Positions 1 to 4,541 of a stretch of 5,539 bases of DNA are shown one piece after another. Below the pieces are notes generated by a model. The model searched no databases and was not told the DNA's origin. It worked only from the letters and a program-made list of their open reading frames with translations. Position numbers and translations under genes: made by a program. Source of the DNA: Candidatus Omnitrophota bacterium (GTDB lineage Bacteria > Omnitrophota > Gorgyraeia > JACOVV01); NCBI GenBank assembly GCA_023248175.1, contig JAHFFC010000072.1, forward strand, positions 1-5,539. Direction: 5' to 3'. Position 1 is the first letter of the stretch; every line of letters starts with the position of its first letter.

Positions 1-32
1 TCTTCGCTCCTGCTCGTGCTTACTTAAAAACG

Positions 33-80
33 AGATTCTTCGACTCCGTGCGCCTTCGGCGCACTTCGCTCAGAATGACT
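33..80. repeat. REP-like palindromic element, half copy
   Basis: The block runs AGATTCTTCGACTCC, then a perfect 7-bp hairpin (GTGCGCC/GGCGCAC, loop TTC, 48-64), then TTCGCTCAGAATGACT. It has the same order of parts as the right half of the element at 1899-2020: AGATTC-TCGACTCC, a hairpin, then TCGCTC-GAATGAC. The two hairpins differ completely in sequence. No matching left half is clear in bases 1-32, so this is a half unit or a copy decayed at its left side. Such elements are usually interspersed and non-coding. Confidence 0.6.
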
Positions 81-115
81 TTATAGGGATAGAGTTATAG
101 AACAGAAATAAAAAC

Positions 116-189
116 TGGAGCTGAAGGGGATCGAACCCTCGGCCTTCTGCGTGCCACGCAGACGCTCTCCCAAGCTGAGCTACAGCCCC
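116..189 (-). tRNA. tRNA-Ala (anticodon GGC)
   Basis: The minus strand folds into a full cloverleaf of 74 nt. The acceptor stem is GGGGCTG with CAGCTCC (one G-U pair) and the discriminator is A at 116. The D arm is GCTC/GAGC, the anticodon stem TCTGC/GCAGA has loop GTGGCAC, and the T arm has loop TTCGATC. The anticodon GGC reads the alanine codons GCC and GCU. CCA is not encoded, since the gene is followed by GTTTTT, so the CCA end must be added by tRNA nucleotidyltransferase. The gene lies downstream of the micro-ORF unit on the same strand. Confidence 0.96.
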
Positions 190-203
190 TTTAAAAACTA
201 GTA

Positions 204-231
204 GGCAGATTGCAGAAAGCAGAAGGCAGAA
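204..231. repeat. Heptamer tandem repeat, four copies
   Basis: Four consecutive 7-bp units follow the pattern NGCAGAA (GGCAGAT, TGCAGAA, AGCAGAA, GGCAGAA). They lie 14 bp outside the 5' end of tRNA-Ala. The array is short and probably came from slippage. I see no function in it. Confidence 0.55.
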
Positions 232-234
232 GAC

Positions 235-274
235 AAAAAATACTGACCCCTCTGTTCTGTAATCTACGTCAGTA
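235..274 (-). terminator. Candidate intrinsic terminator between the micro-ORF unit and tRNA-Ala
   Basis: On the minus strand TACTGAC (274-268) pairs with GTCAGTA (247-241). This gives a 7-bp stem with a 20-nt loop, followed at once by six T (240-235). The shape fits a rho-independent terminator, but the long loop and modest stem weaken it. It could back up the stronger hairpin at 301-328. It conflicts with the promoter candidate at 283-311, because it would stop that transcript almost at its start. Confidence 0.4.
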
Positions 275-282
275 GTTGTAAA

Positions 283-311
283 ATTATACATGAAAACAGA
301 ACGGGCCGCAA
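283..311 (-). promoter_or_regulatory. Candidate sigma70-type promoter for tRNA-Ala
   Basis: The minus strand has a perfect TATAAT (288-283), 17 bases after TTGCGG (311-306, three of six consensus bases). Transcription would start near 276 and give tRNA-Ala a leader of about 87 nt. The -35 box lies inside the hairpin at 301-328. The perfect -10 is notable, but the weak -35 and the terminator-like stem just downstream keep confidence low. Confidence 0.35.
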
Positions 312-328
312 CTCTAGTTGCGGCCCGT
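301..328 (-). terminator. Perfect 13-bp GC-rich hairpin, 3' end of the micro-ORF transcript
   Basis: Bases 301-313 (ACGGGCCGCAACT) and 316-328 are exact reverse complements with CT between them. In RNA this would be a 12-bp stem with a 4-nt loop, very stable. On the minus strand it is followed by TCTGTTTTC, a broken T tract, so it may end transcription or protect a 3' end. It lies 33 bases beyond the stop codon of the micro-ORF at 362-388. On the plus strand no T tract follows. I assign it to the minus strand for that reason and because of the aligned upstream signals. Confidence 0.6.
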
Positions 329-361
329 CATGAACAACAAGTATCCTAAAAATTGGCCTGG

Positions 362-388
362 TTATTTCTTTTTCTTTTTCTTGGCCAT
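362..388 (-). CDS. Micro-ORF encoding the oligolysine peptide MAKKKKKK
   Basis: The reading frame is ATG GCC, then alternating AAG and AAA codons (three pairs), then TAA: Met-Ala followed by six lysines, eight residues in all. Its start is set by AAGGAGG, an almost perfect Shine-Dalgarno, six bases upstream of ATG. In front lie a 5' hairpin (409-433) and a promoter (442-470); behind lies a 13-bp hairpin (301-328). Such a full set of signals around so short a frame argues that it is translated. I recognise no family. The product could be a basic peptide acting on RNA, ribosomes or membranes; the act of translation could be the function, since lysine runs slow ribosomes; or the unit could be a small RNA with an incidental frame. 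Function is unknown. Confidence 0.55.
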   Translation of the reverse strand: MAKKKKKK

Positions 389-394
389 TTTCCC

Positions 395-401
395 CCTCCT
401 T
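395..401 (-). promoter_or_regulatory. Strong ribosome binding site of the micro-ORF
   Basis: The minus strand reads AAGGAGG, followed by GGGAAA and ATG, a spacing of six bases. This is the strongest Shine-Dalgarno match in the window. It is stronger than that of accA (AGGAG) and much stronger than those of the kinase and phosphatase genes. It lies in single-stranded leader just after the predicted 5' hairpin, so it should be accessible. Confidence 0.7.
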
Positions 402-408
402 GTTGGAT

Positions 409-433
409 GTCAAACGTTTTAGAATCGCTTGAC
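409..433 (-). promoter_or_regulatory. 5'-terminal stem-loop in the micro-ORF leader
   Basis: On the minus strand GTCAAGCG (433-426) pairs with CGTTTGAC (416-409) through 8 bp including one G-U, with a 9-nt loop. The predicted transcription start is near 435, so the RNA would begin with this hairpin, as in transcripts whose 5' ends are protected from decay. The 3' arm overlaps the second copy of a TTGACATCC word (413-405), so it could also be a protein-binding site. Confidence 0.45.
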
Positions 434-441
434 TATTTTAA

Positions 442-470
442 AATTTACCATGTACAATAACGGATGTCAA
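442..470 (-). promoter_or_regulatory. Sigma70-type promoter of the micro-ORF unit
   Basis: The minus strand carries a perfect -35 TTGACA (470-465), a spacer of exactly 17 bases and TAAATT (447-442) as the -10. A TG one base before the -10 gives an extended -10 (TGGTAAATT). The stretch upstream of the -35 is A/T-rich, like an UP element. The predicted start is about 435, leaving a 47-nt leader to the ATG at 388. This is the best promoter in the window. Confidence 0.7.
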
Positions 471-489
471 GAAAATTTCAAGAATTTTT

Positions 490-554
490 GCCAGTTAGCC
501 TGTTAGCCAGTTATCAAATTTGAAACAGACAAACTGGTCAACAGGGCAACTGGC
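490..554. repeat. 23-bp imperfect inverted repeat upstream of tRNA-Leu
   Basis: The left arm 490-512 (GCCAGTTAGCCTGTTAGCCA then GTT) and the right arm 532-554 match as reverse complements at 19 of 23 positions, with a 19-bp spacer. Each arm contains repeated CCAGTT or AACTGG words, so it is a repeat within a repeat. It lies 12 bp in front of tRNA-Leu and 19 bp behind the micro-ORF -35. A weak plus-strand promoter, TTGCCA (488-493) and TATCAA (512-517) spaced 18 bases apart, overlaps the left arm and might serve tRNA-Leu. Confidence 0.65.
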
Positions 555-566
555 TAACACAATTCC

Positions 567-650
567 GCCGGAGTGGTGAAATTGGCAGACACGCTAGACT
601 CAAAATCTGGTGAGGGCAACCTCGTGTCGGTTCGACTCCGACCTTCGGCA
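567..650 (+). tRNA. tRNA-Leu (anticodon CAA)
   Basis: This is a type II tRNA of 84 nt with a long variable arm (TGAGGGCAACCTCG region). The acceptor stem is GCCGGAG with CTTCGGC (one G-U pair) and the discriminator is A at 650. The anticodon stem CTAGA/TCTGG holds loop CTCAAAA, giving anticodon CAA for the leucine codon UUG. The T arm is GTCGG/CCGAC with loop TTCGACT. CCA is not encoded (followed by GGTAAG), as in tRNA-Ala. It is convergent with the HD-GYP gene. Confidence 0.96.
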
Positions 651-657
651 GGTAAGA

Positions 658-715
658 CAAATTACAAATCCCAAGTTACAAACAAATTCCAAAATCACAA
701 GCGCCAAATTACAAA
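658..715. repeat. A/C-rich direct repeat of CAAATTACAAA
   Basis: The 11-mer CAAATTACAAA occurs at 658-668 and 705-715, with a one-mismatch copy (CAAGTTACAAA) at 672-682. The whole stretch is low in G and made of similar words. It fills the space between tRNA-Leu and the terminator of the HD-GYP gene. No coding signal is visible. Confidence 0.5.
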
Positions 716-746
716 AAACTGCTAAGAATAAGAAATGGCCTTAGCA
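713..746 (-). terminator. Intrinsic terminator of the HD-GYP gene
   Basis: On the minus strand TGCTAAG (746-740) pairs with CTTAGCA (726-720) around a 13-nt loop, followed by G and six T (718-713). It begins 6 bases after the TAG stop codon at 753-755, the expected place for a rho-independent terminator. The stem is short, hence moderate confidence. On the plus strand the T-rich TCTTCTCT after the stem might also help end the tRNA-Leu transcript. Confidence 0.55.
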
Positions 747-752
747 TCTTCT

Positions 753-1859
753 CTAATACGACGAGGGTTGCTTTGCTATGTCAGGTTTTGGTTTGAACAG
801 TTTCTCCCTCGCCTTGACGATGTAGACACCAAATTCGCTGACCAATTGCGGATCAAATTGGGTTCCGGCACAGCGGTATAGTTCCTTCATCGCTTCTTCA
901 ATTGCTAATTTTTTACGGTACGGACGATCCGTCGTCATCGCATCGAAGGTATCAGCGATTATTACCACTCTTCCCGCTAAAGAAATTTCCTCCCCCTTTA
1001 GCCCCTTCGGGTATCCTTTTCCATCGAACCGCTCGTGATGCTCCCGAATACCGGGGACGATCAATTCCGAGTGAAGAATATTTTGAACAATTCTCGCGCC
1101 GATCACTGGATGTTGGCGTATGATTTTGTATTCTTCTTCATTGAGCGGCGCCTCTTTTCCCAGGATCGCATCTGGAATTCCTATTTTGCCGACGTCATGC
1201 AGTAAACCAGCGATTTTTATTGATTTCACTTGATTCGAAGGAAGCTGCAAATGTTTGGCAAGCCCCTCCGAGTACAACATCACCCGCTCCGAATGGCCGT
1301 GGGTATAGGGATCCTTGGCGTCAATCGCTTCCGCTAATGCCCCCATGATGCTGAAGAATAAGTCCTCCATCTCCTGGTAGTGTTCAGCGTTTAAGACACC
1401 GATGGCGGCGTGATTGGCCAATGTTGCAAGAATCTGCACATCTTCATCGCTGAACCTACCGGGATGGTGATTGCTGACGATCAGAATTCCGAGCAGGCGC
1501 TCTTTTTGTTCAAGGGGAACGGCAAGAAATGATTTTAGTGAGAGATCCCCTTTAAAAGAACTCTTCTCCAGATCATTCACCAAGAGAGGTTGACGAGTCT
1601 CTAAGATATGATTTTCAATTCTCTCCCAGCTTGCCAAGAGGTCTAGATTGTTAAACTCGTTAACGTTAAAACCACTCGCCGCAACTAAATTCAGCCGATT
1701 CGTCTTGCCATCCATCAGAAACAGGGCACCATGATCGGCTTTCAACAGATGGATTGCCTCCCGGACAATGGTCTGGGCAACGCCATCGAGATCCAGCTCG
1801 GAAACGATGGTTTTGCTCACATCGAGCAGTATCTGGACTGTCTGAGGTAACTTATTCAA
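753..1859 (-). CDS. GAF-HD-GYP protein, putative cyclic-di-GMP phosphodiesterase
   Basis: The protein has 368 residues. A GAF sensor domain covers about 20-160 and an HD-GYP domain about 165-355. The HD-GYP signatures are intact: HGHSERV (187-193), HDVGK (221-225), H250, HHERFDGKGYP (274-284) and ADTFDAM (302-308). These carry the metal ligands and the GYP motif of enzymes that hydrolyse c-di-GMP to pGpG or GMP. There is no signal peptide or membrane segment, so it is cytosolic, and the GAF domain may bind a small ligand or a partner. The start codon is TTG, preceded by GGGGGAG four bases upstream; the next Met is residue 49, inside the GAF domain, so TTG is preferred. It lies 204 bp after the phosphatase gene, with its own ribosome site. 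Its substrate is inferred from the family. Confidence 0.93.
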   Translation of the reverse strand: MNKLPQTVQILLDVSKTIVSELDLDGVAQTIVREAIHLLKADHGALFLMDGKTNRLNLVAASGFNVNEFNNLDLLASWERIENHILETRQPLLVNDLEKSSFKGDLSLKSFLAVPLEQKERLLGILIVSNHHPGRFSDEDVQILATLANHAAIGVLNAEHYQEMEDLFFSIMGALAEAIDAKDPYTHGHSERVMLYSEGLAKHLQLPSNQVKSIKIAGLLHDVGKIGIPDAILGKEAPLNEEEYKIIRQHPVIGARIVQNILHSELIVPGIREHHERFDGKGYPKGLKGEEISLAGRVVIIADTFDAMTTDRPYRKKLAIEEAMKELYRCAGTQFDPQLVSEFGVYIVKAREKLFKPKPDIAKQPSSY

Positions 1860-1898
1860 AGGACTCCCCCATCGATACCGTAAAATATCTTGCTGACT

Positions 1899-2020
1899 TT
1901 GTCATTCCGACCGAAGCCCACCGAAGGCGGGCGAAGTGGAGGAATCTTATACACCTTAGATTCCTCGACTCCCTCCCCAGCACTTTTGTAAAGTGCTGGC
2001 TCGGTCGCTCGGAATGACAA
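1899..2020. repeat. Multi-armed palindromic repeat (REP-like or small MITE-like)
   Basis: The ends are perfect 12-bp inverted repeats, TTGTCATTCCGA (1899-1910) and TCGGAATGACAA (2009-2020). Inside are three hairpins: GCCCACC/GGCGGGC (1916-1932, one mismatch, loop GAA), GAGGAATCT/AGATTCCTC (1939-1966, loop 10) and CCAGCACTTT/AAAGTGCTGG (1977-1999, loop TGT). Together they form a cruciform or cloverleaf-like fold. The right half matches the element at 33-80 in its flanks. It fills most of the gap between the phosphatase and HD-GYP genes and could weaken read-through or protect the upstream mRNA. No transposase is present. Confidence 0.75.
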
Positions 2021-2063
2021 GCACGTTCTCAGCATGATTGAGTGCACTATCCCCCTATCTCTC

Positions 2064-3872
2064 TTAATAAGAGTTTACCACAAGAAGCGTCAAGTCGTCG
2101 GACAGGTCTTTTCCTACCTGAAACTCGACAGCCCGCCCCACCAGCCCCTCTAATAGCTCGGAAACAGGTTTTTCGATGACTTTTCCAACTTCCTGACTGA
2201 AACGTTCCTCTCCAAACATCTCCCCTATTTTATTTTTGGCCTCTGTAATGCCGTCGCTATAGAGAAACCAAAGCGCTTCCTTCTCTATAGGGATGCGACT
2301 TTCCGGAAAATCGGCCTCTGGCGTGGCTCCTAAAGGAGGACCGCTGGGAAGATCCAAAAATTGTATCTCTTTATGGCTCCGCGTTGCTTTCAGAATAGGA
2401 AGGTGCCCGGCATTGACATAATAAAAACACTCCTCTGATTTCTGATACACCAGCAGTGTCATTGTGACAAAAACTTTCAGTTGCCGATTCCAGAGAAGGT
2501 GGTTCAGTTTCTTGAGGACGTCGGAGGGTTTCGATTCCCGTTGAATAAGCGTTCTGAATTCATTCAAGACCATGGCCATGCAGAGCGCCGCCGGAATTCC
2601 TTTTCCGGAAACATCACCAATCATGATGGCAAACGAATCACTGCCGCAGGGGACTAGATCGTAGAAATCTCCTCCAATGTGCCGGGCAGGGATCATTTTC
2701 CCCGCGATGGAAAGCCCCGGAGTTTGGGGAATCGCCGACGGAAGAAGAAGTTGTTGAATTTTGTACGCTACGTCGAGTTCCCGCTGTAATATTTCCTGCT
2801 GGTGCTGGACGATAATCGCCTGACGGGTTAAGCTGACCACTCCCGAAATCCCCAAGAGCGCCAAAGGATAAACAGAATCCAGCCAGATGCCTGACCCCGC
2901 GAAAAGTCCCCAGCTCACCAGAAAATAACCAAAACCAATCCCAACCAAAATCAGAATCGCCTGCAGTCGTTTCCCAAAATAAGGGGTCAAGAATCCCAAG
3001 ATCAGAAATAACCAGGCGATCGCAAACCGCCAGATGAGGCTGGCCCGCCGGATCCACTTTTTCTCAAGGAGCATGTTGTACACATTGGCGAAAATTCCGA
3101 TCATTGGAAAGTGAGATTCCAATGGAATTGACAGAGTCTGTTCCGTCCCCGCGGCCGTCAATCCGACAAAACAAACAGCCCCCTCTAATTCCTTCAGTGG
3201 AAACTTCCCTTTTTCTCCTTTCATCTCTTGGGCATAAGATTCAATCACTTCCAGGAAAGAGTAGTGGCGAAAAGTCCGGCCCCATTTACCGGCAAAATTA
3301 ATCAGGAGGTTTCCTTCTTCGTCGAGAGGCAAAACAGAGGAAGTGCTCGCCTGGGGATTTTCTCTCGACATGAGGTAAGGAAGCGATAGAAATCCTGTCT
3401 TACCTAACGGCACTCGGCGGACTTTTCCATCGCTGTCAAAGATCACATTGGCATCTCCTATCCCCTTGGCGGCGGTGGAGAGAAGTTCGATGGATTTCAA
3501 AGGTTCTTCAGAAAACCCCGATTGGATAATGGCAGGAAGGTAAACATTGCCTGCTTCCACCATGGCCTGATGCAGAGCTGTATCATCCTCGGACGATTGA
3601 AGGAATAAAAGATTCAGCAGAACAGAACGGACATGAGCCATTTTTAAAGCGTGAACCAACTCTGTATGCCATTTTCTTGGAATGGGCCACTGTCCGATGC
3701 GCTGAAGAGTATCTTCCCCGATTTCGATGATGACAATCTCTGGATGGCTGGCAGGAGCCTGGCGGTGCTGGTATCTCCAGTCAAGTGTGGTTAACTCGAA
3801 CGCTTCCCCCCACTGAAAAAACACCCCAAGACTTGCCAACAGAAAAGCAGTCCCTAGAAAGAGAGTCCGCAT
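2064..3872 (-). CDS. CHASE2-PP2C (SpoIIE/RsbU-like) membrane phosphatase
   Basis: The protein has 602 residues. An N-terminal membrane segment (3-20) leads to an extracytoplasmic CHASE2 sensor domain (about 25-272; DWRYQHR near its start, GIFANVYNMLLEKK at its end). Three more membrane segments follow (about 279-298, 303-322, 329-347), then a short helical linker and a cytoplasmic PP2C domain (about 385-601). The acidic metal-binding motifs are complete: GGDFYD (400-405), GDVSGKG (419-425), YSDG (538-541) and DD (592-593). The expected role is to dephosphorylate the serine of the STAS protein encoded two genes upstream when the sensor domain is triggered. The start ATG overlaps the end of the kinase gene by 19 bases and has no clear Shine-Dalgarno, so translation is probably coupled. 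The signal sensed is unknown. Confidence 0.94.
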   Translation of the reverse strand: MRTLFLGTAFLLASLGVFFQWGEAFELTTLDWRYQHRQAPASHPEIVIIEIGEDTLQRIGQWPIPRKWHTELVHALKMAHVRSVLLNLLFLQSSEDDTALHQAMVEAGNVYLPAIIQSGFSEEPLKSIELLSTAAKGIGDANVIFDSDGKVRRVPLGKTGFLSLPYLMSRENPQASTSSVLPLDEEGNLLINFAGKWGRTFRHYSFLEVIESYAQEMKGEKGKFPLKELEGAVCFVGLTAAGTEQTLSIPLESHFPMIGIFANVYNMLLEKKWIRRASLIWRFAIAWLFLILGFLTPYFGKRLQAILILVGIGFGYFLVSWGLFAGSGIWLDSVYPLALLGISGVVSLTRQAIIVQHQQEILQRELDVAYKIQQLLLPSAIPQTPGLSIAGKMIPARHIGGDFYDLVPCGSDSFAIMIGDVSGKGIPAALCMAMVLNEFRTLIQRESKPSDVLKKLNHLLWNRQLKVFVTMTLLVYQKSEECFYYVNAGHLPILKATRSHKEIQFLDLPSGPPLGATPEADFPESRIPIEKEALWFLYSDGITEAKNKIGEMFGEERFSQEVGKVIEKPVSELLEGLVGRAVEFQVGKDLSDDLTLLVVNSY

Positions 3873-4240
3873 TTTTTGATCATCTTTACTTGATTTCCCC
3901 TCGCATTAAATCGCACCTTGTCCATTAATTGCTGCATCAGAATCAAGCCATATCCTTTGCTAGGTAAATCTACGGAGGGCTTAAAACCTCTTCCATCGTC
4001 TTCAACGGTGATGGTGACCTGATGCTGTCGCCGGTCAAGATCGAATTGCAAACGGACATTCTTGGCGGGGTCACAACGGTTGCCATGCTGGATGGCGTTA
4101 GATAACGCTTCTTCAACGGAAAGACGGACCGCAAAAAGAGTGCCTCGGTCCCAATTTTCTTTCTCGAGACACTCCAGAATCTGCCGGCTGGCCCATTGGA
4201 TTTTATCCAATTGACTAGGAATGAGCAGAGTCCGGATCAT
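3854..4240 (-). CDS. RsbW-like anti-sigma factor serine kinase (HATPase_c_2)
   Basis: The protein has 128 residues, a single GHKL ATP-binding domain. The N box is SVEEALSNAIQHGN (41-54, with E44 and N48), the G1 box DDGRGF (81-86) and the G2 box GYGL (96-99). In this family the kinase binds a target such as a sigma factor, and phosphorylates a STAS antagonist. The STAS gene just upstream and the PP2C gene just downstream make this a standard partner-switching set. It overlaps STAS by 26 bases and the phosphatase by 19. No good ribosome site precedes its ATG, which fits translational coupling. The length is typical of short RsbW/SpoIIAB proteins. Its target is not encoded here, so 'anti-sigma' is a family label and not shown. 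Confidence 0.92.
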   Translation of the reverse strand: MIRTLLIPSQLDKIQWASRQILECLEKENWDRGTLFAVRLSVEEALSNAIQHGNRCDPAKNVRLQFDLDRRQHQVTITVEDDGRGFKPSVDLPSKGYGLILMQQLMDKVRFNARGNQVKMIKKCGLSF

Positions 4241-4541
4241 CTTGAAGGGTGAGAACTTGGTTAAGGCGGGTGACTTCTATGACTTTTTTGACATTCGGAG
4301 TCATTCCAAAAAGAACGAGTTTTCCCTGCAAGTATGAGAGTTGGTGATGGTAATCAACCAGCAGGCGCAACCCGCTGCTATCAACATAATTGACTCTGCT
4401 CATATCAACAACTACGTTCTTCAATTTGGATTTTACCGCTTCCTTGAGAACAGATTCGAGCTGCGTGTTGGTCTGTAATGTCAATTCTCCCTGAAGCAAT
4501 ATTCTCACTCCCTGCTCCATCGGCTCTTGTGAAATTTTCAT
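4215..4541 (-). CDS. STAS-domain anti-sigma factor antagonist (RsbV/SpoIIAA-like)
   Basis: The protein has 108 residues and is a lone STAS domain. The signature VDMSRVNYVDSSGLRLLV (45-62) holds the serine pair S55-S56. By comparison with SpoIIAA, S56 is the likely phosphorylation site. In the unphosphorylated form it should bind the kinase encoded next and free the kinase's target; the PP2C protein would restore that form. Its ATG overlaps the accA stop as ATGA (4541-4538). A GAGG lies 10 bases upstream, partly inside a small hairpin, so expression probably depends on accA translation. The C terminus (DDPDSAHS) is acidic and lies in the overlap with the kinase gene. Confidence 0.94.
   Translation of the reverse strand: MKISQEPMEQGVRILLQGELTLQTNTQLESVLKEAVKSKLKNVVVDMSRVNYVDSSGLRLLVDYHHQLSYLQGKLVLFGMTPNVKKVIEVTRLNQVLTLQDDPDSAHS

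Noticed and set aside
70..291. A 73-codon minus-strand frame containing AVAQLGRAS
   Set aside because: It reads through tRNA-Ala. This peptide is a well-known false translation of a tRNA gene.
265..370. A -1 frame extension of the oligolysine ORF of about 33 codons
   Set aside because: The A-rich codons do not form a standard X XXY YYZ slippery heptamer in frame, and an open stretch of this length is likely by chance.
204..715. Possible CRISPR array from the short repeats between 204 and 715
   Set aside because: The repeats are 7-23 bp without regular spacers, and no cas genes are present.
1754..2047. Frames on both strands across the 1860-2047 gap (87 and 63 codons)
   Set aside because: They translate the palindromic repeat and the antisense of the HD-GYP 5' end, and show no family features.
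2061..2073. Palindrome CTCTTAATAAGAG at the phosphatase stop codon
   Set aside because: The stem is short and A/T-rich with no T tract, too weak for a terminator.
2638..3057. A 139-codon minus-strand frame inside the phosphatase gene
   Set aside because: It is a shifted-frame shadow of a gene with clear CHASE2 and PP2C motifs.
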